Assembly (NCBI GenBank): GCA_050084985.1
Contig: JBITNC010000001.1
Coordinates: 119,226,001 to 119,290,000 of the forward strand
DNA length: 64,000 bases
Direction of reading: 5' to 3'
DNA from: Nageia nagi
Lineage: Eukaryota > Pinophyta
The notes beneath the pieces were generated by a model. It ran no database searches, was not told the DNA's origin, and saw nothing but the letters and a program-made list of their open reading frames with translations. Positions 24,470 through 35,781 of the stretch are shown here, piece by piece; positions within the stretch are counted from its first letter, which is position 1; each line of letters opens with the position of its first letter. The position numbers were made by a program, and so were the translations under genes.

Positions 24470-26200
24470 GGATCAAGCCTACCTTATGTGCTACGATCCA
24501 TAGAGTCTAACCATGAACATGGAAGCAAAGAGGGCATGGCTAGATGCCATTAGACTAGGTCACATGAGGGGTATTTTGTGTATCCCATGTGACAAGTACT
24601 TCCTAACTACCTAATGAAGTGTTGGTGTGATGACACCAACACATTCCACATACTAATGGGAGAGATTACCATCACATTGGCTAACATACATTGCATACTA
24701 TGGGTACCCATGAAGGGTGCACTAGTTTAAAGGGTGACTATATCAATGGTTAAGATGGAGGAGCAATGATACTAGCTGATGGGCATATGGGACTATTAGT
24801 AGTAGAAGAAGGGTGAATCTCTTCATGACATCATTTACATGCCCTCAAAGGATATATACATAGTTTTTTGGTTTATACTACATGTGTAATTTCTAATCGA
24901 TACTATCTTATGTAGCAATAAACCATGAGTGCTTCCACACTAGACACATATCCATAGTGCAAAGGATATGCCTCTATGAGGAGAGATATGCATGGGACCC
25001 CTATATACTAGCCATTATGTATAATGATCTTTACAACTTTATCTCTATGAAGAAGGGATGCAATACTATGGTACACTCATTTATCCTACAAGCTTGGGCA
25101 TATGAGTACATTAGGATAGCCAGGAACTTACATACTAGCCATCACATGGTGGACTTGCCCCACTAGTTCCAATGTCATATGACATAATGGATGATCACAA
25201 CATAGGGAGTTGAATAGTGTCATAGGTTACTAGACCTACTATATGAGGAGGACATCACTTGGTATCCTTACCTTGACTTACCAACATGGGAGGAGTAATA
25301 CCATGATCTATCATGGAGTATGAATCCATGCCATATCTAAGGTGTACATCAAGTGATGGAGTTCTACCATTTTGATAGGATCTTCAAATAGTTTGATATG
25401 ACCTAGTACATGCCAATCCCTAGAGTGTGGTTGACCATGGTCTACTATTATAGATATAAGATTATCCCACCAGGGATGATGGTTGTTATAGCATGGAGTA
25501 TAGAGTGAGAGATGTCAAAATATCATGGCCCCAAGGTATCCAACCCCTATCATTAGCACACTACAAAGTATCGATGATGGTGGGACATAGTGAGGCCTAT
25601 GCCATTAGGCCTTGATGATGATGAGGAGGAGGAGAAGGAGGAGGGTGAGGAGGAGGGATAGGGTGATGAAGAGGATGAGACAATAGTATAAGAGGAGTTT
25701 GTAGATTTGGAGGAGCCTATGGACATAGGAGACCTACCACCACCATCTCTAATGGTGGACCCATATAGGCTATCAATATTAGAAGCTACCACTCCCTTAG
25801 TGGACACCTCAGGTATACTACTAAAACCATAGGGTCTTAGAAGAGAAATAATCTAGAAGGAAACTAACCACTAAGCAACTCTTGATAGGTCTAGACTAGA
25901 AAATAGTGGCACTATAAGCATAGGTGGTGATCTTATAGGAATAACTAATAGTAAGGCATGATTAGATAGGTGTCCTATAGGGCCAGATAGAGACCTTATG
26001 GGATCTACCTCATGTGATACATTAGTATGAGATGAAGAGGATATAGGATATGATTTTCTAAAATTAAAATTAGGTCATGCAGATGGGAAATGCTTTGGCA
26101 ACAATATTAGTTAATAGGACTAGGTCAAGATCTAGGATAAGGAGTAGGACCCAAGACCCATCTATGGGTCAAAGTTCCTATGGGGGAAACTAGATATATT
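24470..26200 (+). pseudogene. Plant mobile domain (PMD, MAIN/MAIL1-like) gene, antisense in element A
   Basis: PMD proteins are plant nuclear proteins of uncertain biochemistry, and the domain is often found inside transposons. Frames here contain NTFHILMGEITITLANIHCIL (the family's FHLP-GEMTITLDDV region), then YAWDPYILAIMYNDLYNF, then SFILQAWAYEYIRIAR (the family's LLQ-W-YE-I---RP region). Near 25600-25700 an acidic run (DDDEEEEKEEGEEEG) forms a C-terminal tail, followed by PPPSLMVDPYRL. Many stops and shifts break it. It runs on the strand opposite to element A and occupies the place where pol would be. Domain identity is from my recognition of the motifs. Confidence 0.7.
25613..25690. repeat. 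GGA/GAT-rich low-complexity tract
   Basis: An imperfect GAT/GAG/GGA run encoding the acidic tail of the PMD remnant on the plus strand. Its complement gives a meaningless serine-rich minus-strand frame. Confidence 0.8.
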
Positions 26201-26799
26201 ATGCATACCATGTAGTTTTTGTACTTATATATATTTGGATTTTATGACACAATCATATCTTTATGTGTTTTAGAGATGTTGATTTAGTTTAATTATGCTT
26301 AAAGGAAAAATAAAGTAAAGTAAATAATGGACTAAAAAGCACAACAATTGATGAACACGAATAATGAAGAATGGGAATAATGAACAAAATAAGCTTAGTT
26401 ATGGAAAAGATAAAAATAATCATGAAAAATGAGCATAGAAAACATTAGCAACTCTAGATTCCAATGGTTACACTAGGGTACAAACAAGAAAAGCAAGCAT
26501 ATTTTGACAAAACATAAAAGAATTTTGATAAAATTATGAAAAACAAAGTGCAAAATGAAATATAATAAGGATAAATTATGAAATAGCCCAAACACCATCA
26601 ACATAATAAATCATACCTAGAACTAGAGGTTAGATTTTGGTTAAGGTGTACTCATAGTGTTGGTCTATAACTACTTTGCATCATCATCAAGCTTTGCCTT
26701 CTTGAATTATAGAAATTGATTGTTGAAAATTATCAACCTTTGATTCTATGGATGTATTGGTCCATCATATAGCAAGCTCTTTTTTACTAGCTTATAATT

Positions 26800-27640
26800 G
26801 TGTTGCTATAAAATTTCATCTAAACTTCATGATCAAATTTAAATTTACCTTTATCATACAAAGATTGAATTATATTTTTCAAATGACAAACTCTTTTATG
26901 GTATGATTGGCTCTCCTATGGATAATGAACTAGGTATGGATAATGTCTTCATGAAATACAATATACTTTCTATGGCTCTTAGGTTTCCATACTTTTATGT
27001 CATCATGGATGACCCTAGCAACCATATTCACTTTAGGTTCAGTTTAGTGTTCTATATTTTTAGGATGGATTGGATGGGGTGAATTTTTCTTCATGTGTTA
27101 ATTCTTTATGATGAGCTTCTTTGCGAATCATCTCATCTATTAACTTGTGATAGGGGTAGTCTTGAAAATATATGAAATCACATCTACAAGATGGTAATAA
27201 GGCATAAAAAAGGGCATGCTTTTTTACTTTAGTGGAAATTAGGACTTTGTTGGCTACCTTGGACCATTCTATAACAAAATCACCAACAAGATGAAATTGT
27301 TTCTATTTTCAGGTATACATGTCTAAGGGAGATACATATTGAGTGATAAACAACTTGTAACAATCCAAAAATGCATTAACATCATCAACAAAATATGTAA
27401 TATTTTCATTAGGCAAACTTGTAAACCATAGAAATGAATTAGATTTTAAACTTAAAGGAAATAATTTAGCCAACAAATCATCATCATTATCAAATGAAAC
27501 CACTTCTAAATAATATGTTTGCATATGTATTCTAGGATCAAAATGACCATCAAACATAGTAAATGTTACCTATTTTTCATACCTTATTTGGTGGATGTGA
27601 TGGAAAAAGGGATTGTCAATACCTTGTGAAATTAGAGGTT
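26800..27640 (-). pseudogene. Gag of element A
   Basis: The minus-strand frame holds MFDGHFDPRIHMQTYY, DDLLAKLFPLSLKSNSFLWF and SLPNENITYF, the Retrotrans_gag signature of Tat/Athila-type plant gypsies. Further on (about 26920-26860), after frame breaks, VCHLKNIIQSLYDKGK matches the end of the CxxH...GH....C..LK zinc-binding segment; its first Cys and the Gly-His are no longer readable. The N-terminal part reaches toward 28500 without clear motifs. No pol domain follows. Confidence 0.75.
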
Positions 27641-28600
27641 TGAATTTACTAATGCAATATTTGATAGAGTATTTTTGTTTATTTAATAATAGTAGTTGTT
27701 GGAATACATCATCCTGATTGGCTAGTTGTGATGGTTCACTAATATCTTTATTTTTTTATTAGCTAAGCCTATAATCTAAAATAATGAATATTTTCTTACT
27801 CAATATTTCTTACCAATTCACTTGCCATTTCTAAGTTACATTCAAGTGAAGATGTTGTGAAGTTGGGGTTGAGCTTTAGGAAGCTCAATTTTTGTGCAAG
27901 ATTTTAGCTAAGGAGGATAGTGGTAGCATTGAGCTCAACAACATCACTAGGATCTAGTTGAATCTAAGGTGGTTAGTTTTGGTCACAAGCTTTAGGAATG
28001 ACATTTATAATGGATCCACATATGAAGGGTAAAAGTATTTATAGTTTTGGTGACAAGGGGTTAAATTCAAATCATTTTGAGATTGTTGGATCATTTTCCT
28101 TTATTTAATATATTCAAGATTAGTATCTAGGGTATATCCTAGGAGGTGTTTCACTTTAGTGTCTACTTCTTATAAGCTTTGGACAAGGAAAGGAAGATAT
28201 TATTTTATGGATAATAACTTTCTACCATGAGGAGTAGAAAAGATCTTGGTAAGTACCTATAAGATGTTAAGTGGGAATTCCTCAAATTCTGATGGGTGTG
28301 GTTTGACATCTTCCTCAACTAGATGACTGGTGCACTATCATAATCATCATGTAATTGTAGCTTCTATATCATCATGCAATTGAAGCTTATATATTCCTTT
28401 ACTATGTATCCTAGATGCATTTGTGTAGTCCTTATGCATCTTAGTGTTTTTCTATTGTATAAGAGGAAATTCAAGGTTTTATTGATTTGAAGCAACGGGT
28501 GTATCCATTTCTACCATACTTGAAAATTGATATTAGTCCTATCAAAAACCCTAGGTTTTTTATGCAAATAGTGAAGGATAATGTGATGTATCAAAAATAA
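27641..28600. other. Leader and gag N-terminal region of element A
   Basis: Lies between primer site and recognisable gag. Short stretches read as gag-like on the minus strand next to 27640, but no motif can be named. Confidence 0.4.
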
Positions 28601-28613
28601 GTTGGGTTCACCA
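28601..28613 (-). other. Primer-binding site of element A
   Basis: Minus-strand TGGTGAACCCAAC begins two bases inside the LTR end. The TGG start complements the CCA end of a tRNA. The matching tRNA (3' end GGGTTCACCA) was not identified. Confidence 0.7.
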
Positions 28614-28615
28614 AT

Positions 28616-29349
28616 TGTTATAATTGGAAAATAATAAAAATATATTAAATTAGGGTTATTTGTAGTATATTAAATTAACCATTTTAACCATGAAATTATA
28701 GAGAAGTAATGATACAAGTGATGATAATGATTTGTTCAAACCTAACCTATCAAAACTATAAAATGAAGGATACAAATATATACTTTACCTATGATGAAAA
28801 ATGAAGGTGATATTCATACAAAAGGGGACAAACAATGAGTTTCTCCAAAGAATAGAGCCCAAAATCTAGCCTCAACCCAGTGGCAATGCTAGGAGCCCAA
28901 CAATGGTGTTTGACTACCTTTCTAATTTAACCTCACCCTTTGCTCAATATTATCATCTTGCCTTTGTTATGTATAATATCACTCATATATGAGTAAAGGA
29001 TAGTAGGAATGTGAAGCTAAAAGTATAATAATTTCTATAATTGATAGGTAGCATTAAGAAACATCAGTTAATAATGACATAAGTAATTGCCACCTATCAG
29101 GATTCAAGATTGTGTAAGATCACATTCTATCTATGATCATGCACAACCTTCCAACTTTATAGGTAACAGGTAGAGTTCCAAGGCTCCTCCTTGGGCTTAT
29201 TTTCATGTTGATCAACCTATTACCATGAAACATAAAGGTATATGAGAGTACACATTGATAAAGGTATTTATTTAATAACTTAAATAAATGATTTCAAATA
29301 ACTAAAAAGGGTATTTTAATTAAATTAAATATCCTTTTAGGTGTTAATA
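28616..29349 (-). repeat. 5' LTR of element A
   Basis: Matches the 3' LTR (21582-22341) and is 26 bases shorter. Its outer end reads GTGTTAATA where the 3' LTR has GTGTTAACA, so the terminal CA is now TA by one C-to-T change. The target-site duplication fixes this edge. Confidence 0.88.
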
Positions 29350-29354
29350 CATAG
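29350..29354. repeat. Target-site duplication of element A, right copy
   Basis: CATAG, identical to 21577-21581. Confidence 0.8.
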
Positions 29355-30972
29355 AGTTACCATGGCCTTAAAAATATTTGTTACCATAAAATTGAACAAT
29401 ATCATTGATTCCTATAAAAACACTAAATATTCAAATAGTTATTGGCCTTACATATCAACATTTCATTGAATTGCTAGATTTCATTGATTTTGAAAGAAAA
29501 GCTATGTTGTTAGCAACATGAATTTATATCCTTTGTACTTTTATTCATCATTTCCATTTTAGTGCATAGTTTTAAAATAATGGTATTTTCAAATAAATAT
29601 TCAAGAAATTATAACATGGCCCATTTGTAAGGATTTTAATATTAACATACACCATTAGTAGTGTGAAATAAGTCATATCAGATTTGTAATTTTTAATGGT
29701 ATTCAATTGAAAGCAATAAATGATATTTTTCCTCATAAAATCATAAAATAACATTTCCATACTATATAATATATACCATGTAAGCAAAATTTGACCAATT
29801 TTGACCTGATATGGATTTTGTATATTTAGCAACCATATAATCATGATAGCAATGATCTTAATCTCTTAATACTATGATAATATAATTCATATTAAAAATA
29901 TTCCATAATTTTACCTTTGTCATGTCATTGACTATGTGATATTAACGAAATTATACTTCATGAAAATTATCACAGTCAATTGGTATTGAAAAATAACTAT
30001 TATGATATCAACTATTTCAAAAACATGCCTAAATGTGAAAATCAAAATTTTATACCTTCATTTAATTAAATAAAAATTTACAAATTTAAATCCCCTTGTA
30101 TTTGTCAAGAAACTTCCAATTTATATATCTATTTGAATTTATCAAAACTATAATTAAAATATAACACTTGAATCCCTTTCTAATTTTGTAAAACTTGTGC
30201 TACTAGTGGAGTCCCTTTAGTATTAATAAATATTAAAAATGGGATATCATTAATTTAACCTTTAATGCATAATGTAAATGGTAAAAATTACCATTTTTAT
30301 TATTATTTACTAGTATGCTTTGGATTGTACCTCAATTTCCCTTTTTGTAGGCTATTGATTGTGTGAATGCAACAAAAATGGTTTTTGAAAAAGAGGCATT
30401 TGGTAATTAAATTTGTTCCTTGGATTTTACACACACTTTACCTAACTTTCCAAGCATTATTTTAGAACATGTGGAAAAGGGGTCATTTACTTAGGGTTTT
30501 TGGAGCAAAAGGGGGATAAAACTAAAATACATCATTGACTTTTATCATTCGACTTTTTATACTTTTCATTGTTAACTGAGCTGATTTAACCCTTTCTCTA
30601 TTTGATTGCTACTATCCACCATTCGATTTATCCTTTTGACCTTTTCATTTTCCTCTAGTTGACATGGTATATCAATATTTGCATCTAGTTGAAATATCCT
30701 TATCCAAGAAAAGAGGCCATGTGGTGAAGTATCTCCAAAGCTTGCCATTCGAACATACGGTAGGTTTTCCTTTTGTTTAGTTTAATTTCCTTTTGCAATG
30801 ATTTTATATTATATTCCACTTGTACAAAAACCTAGGGTTTTATTATTTTCATTTCATTGGTTGATTTGAATTTATATATTTTCCTCCATCAAGGCTATTT
30901 TAGTTTTATTTGCCTTCATTTTCATAAAATTTGTAAATTTTTCCTTTTTTATATTAATTTGCTTAGTTATTT
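29355..30972. other. Middle part of element D, no gene seen
   Basis: About 1.6 kb of AT-rich sequence between A and T. The 90-codon minus-strand frame at 29572-29844 has no domain and its composition suggests chance. By the nesting it is D sequence between the PMD remnant and the polypurine tract. Confidence 0.45.
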
Positions 30973-30977
30973 ATATG
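30973..30977. repeat. Target-site duplication of element T, left copy
   Basis: ATATG directly before the TGTAGACAC start of the LTR, and again at 48308-48312 directly after the other LTR. Confidence 0.9.
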
Positions 30978-31134
30978 TGTAGACACTCGAAAATAAACCC
31001 TATCTTTTATTTAATAAATAAATAAATAAAATGAGTATTTATTCTAATATATATCACATTAAAATAATTGTTGATTAAGATGGAGTATTATATGCTCCGT
31101 AAACAATCTTAACCAAAGTAAATCAAGAATAATC

Positions 31135-31440
31135 GCCAACCTCATCATATTTCTGAAATGTTATACTTACTGGTTCCGGCTATTTAATCACTCCCTGATG
31201 ATGTCGTCACTTCTGGGACCTGGTTCATTCAAAATGTGAACTTCATTCTCCCCATGATGTCATCATCATATTTCCAGAATATTATACTTACTGGTTCTGG
31301 CTATTTGATCCCTCCCTGATGACATCATCACTTTTGGGACCTGGTTTCATTCAAAATGTGAACTCCATTCTCCCTGTGATGTCATCGTCATATTTCCAGA
31401 ATACTTTACTCACTAGCTCCAGCTATTAAATCACTCCTTG
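31135..31440 (+). repeat. 122-bp repeat array with TGACGTCA-like palindromes, 5' LTR
   Basis: Two full units and a partial one, marked by ATTCAAAATGTGAAC at about 31227 and 31349. Each unit has two copies of a TGATGTCA or TGACATCA box, the two deamination products of the bZIP site TGACGTCA. The array ends about 230 bases before the TATA box and so sits where a U3 enhancer would be. Confidence 0.8.
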
Positions 31441-31667
31441 CTAACCTCATCATCTCTGAAACTCGGCCTTTACCAAAACATGACTATATTATCTTTTGTG
31501 ACATCATCATTTCATTCTGGAACACTTTATTTATTGACTCCGACTTATTTTATTTGTTCCAAAAAAATTCTCGAGGATCTTAAAATGAACTCACGATTGC
31601 AAGTAAAATTCACCAGGGCTTCAATAAAGGATTTAAAATTATATTATTGGATCAATCTTTTCGAACA

Positions 31668-31675
31668 TATATAAA
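31668..31675 (+). promoter_or_regulatory. TATA box in the 5' LTR of element T
   Basis: TATATAAA followed by ACAAG; the same string stands at 47443-47450 in the 3' LTR. It lies downstream of the palindrome array and about 860 bases before the LTR end. It would set the start of the genomic RNA. Confidence 0.55.
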
Positions 31676-32535
31676 ACAAGTGGTCTTACGATCCTTGTAA
31701 TTAAAAAATGACCATAGAACGACCATTCTAATGTTAATATATAATCGCTAAAAAATCGGTGACGATCCATGAACAGTTAAACAACAAATAAATCTAAGCC
31801 TGGAATAGCTTAGTACATATAATTTGTAATCATGGATACAGATGAAAGATAACAACACCTCAAAATTTAGTTCGAGAGGTTACCTGGAATCTCGTGATGC
31901 CAAAACAAATGTATAACAAACTTTGAAGCTTATAAATTGAAGCTTGTACGTGAACAAAGGGACCCAATTTTACTGTAGCGAAGCTCTGCTAAAATCATAT
32001 CAGGAGGTTATTAGCAAAGGTTGTAAGCTTGATCAATAGTTAACTTCCTCTCGATTATATTTCTAGATTATGTTGTTCATTTTGTGGATTCATATGTGAG
32101 AGCAGGTATGCTTTTGATGTGTTGTTCATTTTCTGTGTGCAAGGTCAATACAGGAGAAGAACAATAGAAGTAAGCATGAAAGAGAACAACAAAGAAATAG
32201 AGAAAAACACTTCAAAACTTTGTGAAGATTACTCCAGTACATACAGAGCTGATTGTCGGTGATTCAAAGATTGGTTGATGGCAATTCACCAGATAGATAA
32301 TAAAGACTGATCATTGTCCATCCACCCGCATTGATTGTTATCGATTCGCAATGATCACTATCAAATGTTGATTACAACATATCAATAAAAACTCACTTAT
32401 TTGTATTCAAATACTTTAGAATATAATATCATTACTATTATCGATGTGTATTGTCGAATATGTTCATGATTAATTATGTTGAATGATTTATCTTTTTAAA
32501 TTGCATTTTAGGTTCATAATTTGATATACACAATT

Positions 32536-32552
32536 TGGCGCTAGAAGGAGGG
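32536..32552 (+). other. Primer-binding site of element T
   Basis: TGGCGCTAGAAGGAGGG begins three bases after the LTR end. TGGCGC starts are typical of Tat and Athila elements. I could not assign the tRNA. Confidence 0.7.
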
Positions 32553-33078
32553 CCCCTTACATGCATTTTAGAAAATTAAAACAAAAATAGGATCAGTTGC
32601 ATGTTGTTTTGTATTTTATTTTTTCTATTTGCATCCTGTGGAATCGGATACTAACTTACTCTATTTGATTTGTTGCTTTGTTTTATTTTCTGTGTTCTCC
32701 GGATCGGCAACAATCTCTGTGAAATCTGGTATGTTTTATAACCCGACCTGAATATAGCAAGTTAATTATATATTTAAAATGATAGTATGTAGAACTGTGT
32801 GTGATCTCTCTGCTCATAGTGCATTTAGGAAATGGGTAGTAAAAGGTTAAATACATTTGTTATCAATTTATTTTACGAATAATGTTATGTATTTATTTTT
32901 AAATGTTTTGGGTTAAGGGTACATTAAAAACTTTTTATCTTGTCTAATTATGCTCTCCCTTTGTGCTTCGTGCGATCTAAGGTGATCAGAATAGACTTGA
33001 TAAGATGGGATAATTAATTATTTTCTTTTCTTTTATTCACATTATCATTAATCTAGTTAATTTATCCACATATAATTA

Positions 33079-33182
33079 CCTCTTACTAAGTCTGCCCTTA
33101 CCACTCCATTGGAGGTCGAAGGGATATGTGACTAGTAAGAGGAAGTAATTTACTACACATAATACTTCCATTATTGGAAGGA
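33079..33182 (+). repeat. Structured leader repeat, unit 1
   Basis: CCTCTTACTA (33079-33088) pairs with TAGTAAGAGG (33133-33142) around a conserved core, TCTGCCCTTACCACTCC then GGAGGTCGAAGGGATATGTG. A second hairpin follows (CTTCCA-TTAT-TGGAAG, about 33166-33181). A TGCTCTCCCTTTGTGC block upstream at about 32950 recurs at about 33311. Confidence 0.7.
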
Positions 33183-33419
33183 GTAAATGAACCACACTTA
33201 AGTTGGAATGAACCTAAGGTAAATGAATTGGGTTTTTTGGGTAGTTTAATCATATTAAAAGGTTAATAAATTGGGGATTTGAATACATTAAGTACTTTCA
33301 CTTGACAAAGTATGCTCTCACTTTTGCGCTTTATGCGATCTTAAGTGATCAGAAATAAGTTAAGTAAAAGAGGTAAAACTTATTCACATTTAATTTTCGG
33401 AAATTTACTTCACATTAAA

Positions 33420-33488
33420 ACTCTTAAAGAGGTCTGCCCTTACCACTCCATTGGAGGTCGAAGGGATATGTGACTCTTAGAGAAGTAA
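33420..33488 (+). repeat. Structured leader repeat, unit 2
   Basis: The same core as unit 1 (GTCTGCCCTTACCACTCC, GGAGGTCGAAGGGATATGTG). The flanking arms have changed to CTCTTAAAGAG and CTCTTAGAGAAG. These can still pair, though less regularly. There is no second hairpin. Confidence 0.65.
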
Positions 33489-33525
33489 TTGAACCTCACT
33501 TAACTAATTTATCCACACTTAACAG

Positions 33526-33634
33526 CTTCTTACCAAGTCTACTCTTACCACTCCATTGGGGGTCGAAGAGATATGTGACTAGTAAGAAGAGGGAATTTAT
33601 CATACATAAAACTTCCATAGCTGGAAGGGGTTAA
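33526..33634 (+). repeat. Structured leader repeat, unit 3
   Basis: CTTCTTACCA pairs with TAGTAAGAAG. Compared with unit 1, a C-G pair near the stem base has become T-A, a compensating change. The core reads TCTACTCTTACCACTCC then GGGGTCGAAGAGATATGTG. The following hairpin is CTTCCA-TAGC-TGGAAG: same stem as unit 1, different loop. Confidence 0.7.
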
Positions 33635-34313
33635 TGAACATCATTAATAGGTTGGATAAGGAATCTCATTATAATTAAAAAGAATAATGGGGTTTATTAA
33701 GGTCAAGACTCACTTAAAAATAAACTTTGATTGCATCACACTAAAAATAAGATAAGTAAATGGACATGAATGTTTGGGAGGGTAGTATGCATAAATCTAT
33801 CTTACTTGTTTAAATGCATTTCATAAAGGCCTTAAGAAATAATTGAACATTAACGAGTTGGATGTCGCTACCAACCTTTAATTCTTACTTCTTTGTAACC
33901 ATCGACATAATGCACTCGAAACCATAGAGCCAGTTACACTTGGAGGTGATGGCCAAGGTAACTTTCCTTTAGGTAGGAGTCAAAAAAGAGACTCATCTAG
34001 AAACAAGCCAAAAGCCATAGAAACTTGCAAATGTTAGAATTACCCAACCTACCTTGTTTAACACTTGACTAGTCAAAACAAATTAGGAAAATTAAAAAGA
34101 TTAAAAAATAAACAACTCATATCGCTCATTTAATTCAAACATTAAAAATATGCAAAAAAGTTAAATAAATAAGCACATCGTTAAAAGTAGGCTTGCATAT
34201 AGGATGTTTGTGCATTAAATTGTTTTCTCGAAAATATAATCTAAAAGATAAAAAATAAAGTTTCTTGTTTATGATGTTTGTTTATGATATTTAAAATGTT
34301 TCAAATGAGAAGT

Positions 34314-34967
34314 ATGACTGCTAAGCAAACACAAGAACACCCATTTGAAATACAAGAAATAGATTCAGACAACATGGATTTGATAGAATATTCGATTAGG
34401 AGACCAACTCCTTTAGATGAATCAAATTCACGGGTAGTTCATTATGTAGGTAAAAATGATGATTATGATTATAATCAATCTAGATCACAAAGATGAATTA
34501 TAGATAACCCTATCGCAAGGAATGAAACACAAGTGTTAGAAGAAGAGTTGATTGAAATTCGTCATCACCTAGCTACTCATAAGGGTATTCCTAAGATGTC
34601 TTTTAGTTTATCGGAAGATGTAGAAAAAATAGACCAAAAGATTGATAACTTAGAAATTAACAAAGCTAAATCTCGAGCAAGAACCATAGCGGTACCACAG
34701 ACTGAGCCATATAAAATTAAATATGAAGGAATCAGTTGTCAATTATCAGATGGTCGAGGAGTCAGTTCTTCAATTCAAAATGAGGGATCCTCTTTTTCTT
34801 TTGAATTAAGAAGAAAGGAAGCATCAATGAAACAAACGGAAAAATCTTATTCCACAAAAGAAGGATCAAATAGAAGGACATCTAAGTTTAAAATAGAAGA
34901 GATACCTTCTTATGAAGAACTACAAAAACGACAATTATATAAAACAACAACTGTAAAAGATTCATAG
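34314..34967 (+). pseudogene. N-terminal region of element T gag
   Basis: A reading frame starting with MTAKQTQEHPFEIQEIDSD runs to a TAG at 34965, with one TGA at 34494 that sits where CGA would restore an Arg. It is charged, with ELIEIRHHLATHKG then DVEKIDQKIDNLEINKAKSR and EEIPSYEELQKRQLYKTT. No known domain. A short frame break near 34968-35000 separates it from the helical region. The upstream ATGs at 34278-34308 are less likely starts because they lie in AT-rich leader. Confidence 0.65.
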
Positions 34968-34980
34968 AAGCATATGCTGA

Positions 34981-35781
34981 GAATATTAAAGGGTTGCAGA
35001 CATGCAATATATCCTAGAGGAAGAAAAAAGGAAAGCCGATGAACTTAGTAAATTGAAAGAACAAGAGGATAAATTAAAAGAAATGGAAGATAAATTTCTT
35101 AGAGATAAAAGAAAATTCATGGAACAAGAACAAGCAAAGAAAGAAAGAAGCGAGTTCTTGGAATAAGAAAAGAAAAGGCTTCATAAAGAGCATGAGATTC
35201 AACTTCATTTACAAGAATTACAACGTAAAGAATTAGAAAATGAAAAGATAAAAAGGGAACAATATCTACGCATGGAGAAAGAAAAATAAAGACAGTGGGA
35301 TGAATATCAAAGAATAAGACATTTGAAACCAGAAACCCCTGAAGGAAGTCAAATGCAAAAATATCAAGACCCTCATTTAGTCAGACAAGAAGCACTGGAT
35401 AGAGAGATAGACACTTTATTACAAAATGAAATGGAAAAGGAATTACAACTTCAAATATTATATGATAAACAAAAGCAAGATTATATTAAAAGTTGGGTTA
35501 AACAAACCCAAAATCAAATAAGACAACCTGATTATAAGGGAAGAGACCTAGATGAAAAAGGGATACCTCAAAAACCTCCTAGAATCCCTATTCCACGACG
35601 ACATTCACCTCTTAAAATATTACCTCCACCACCATCAGAAATTCCTTCTGATTATGAGTCTTATATTTCAAGATCAATTTTGGAAAAGGATCCAAATACT
35701 CAGAGACATCATAGTCACACTCAAGGTCATAGAACTGACAAAGAATTAGAAAACTTTATGAAGGATTTTATAAATTGAGAA
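34981..35781 (+). pseudogene. Charged helical (coiled-coil-like) region of element T gag
   Basis: From about 35000 the frame is almost only Glu, Lys, Gln, Arg and Leu (DELSKLKEQEDKLKEMEDKF, then KRLHKEHEIQLHLQELQRKE), which predicts a long helix. Two TAA stops (35164, 35287) stand where Gln or Glu would fit. From 35323 it continues as QEALDREIDTLLQNEMEKEL and then a Pro-rich linker (PPRIPIPRRHSPLKILPPPP). A TGA at 35776 ends it, three codons before the capsid part. Such a region could drive particle assembly; that is inference. Confidence 0.7.

Larger units (their letters stand above)
21582..29349 (-). mobile_element. Element A: complete gag-only LTR retrotransposon with antisense PMD gene
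   Basis: Two LTRs (21582-22341 and 28616-29349) of one family flank 6.3 kb. A primer site (28601-28613), a polypurine tract (22342-22360) and a 5-bp target-site duplication (CATAG) are present, all oriented for the minus strand. The only element protein visible is gag (about 27640-26800). No protease, RT or integrase motif was found, so it must have depended on enzymes from elsewhere. A PMD-type gene lies on the opposite strand at 24470-26200. Confidence 0.85.
30978..32532 (+). repeat. 5' LTR of element T (1555 bp)
   Basis: Starts TGTAGACACTCG and ends ATATACACA. It matches 46023-48307 throughout, but carries only two units of the 122-bp repeat where the 3' LTR has eight. Six units times 122 accounts for the 730-bp length difference. 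The frame at 31438-31674 inside it is not a gene. Confidence 0.95.
32553..34313 (+). other. Long leader of element T between primer site and gag
   Basis: About 1.76 kb without a coding frame. Its middle (32925-33660) is made of related repeats with strong stem-loops, annotated separately. The rest shows no structure I can name. Confidence 0.6.

Noticed and set aside
25553-25807. Minus-strand serine-rich frame
   Set aside because: Complement of the acidic GAT/GAG tract of the PMD remnant; low-complexity artefact.
29572-29844. 90-codon minus-strand frame
   Set aside because: AT-rich composition, no domain, lies in a non-coding part of element D.
31438-31674. 78-codon frame in the 5' LTR of element T, with a counterpart at 47214-47450
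   Set aside because: Both are the same LTR segment, and the frame begins in the end of the repeat array and covers the TATA box. Open in both only because the LTRs are similar.
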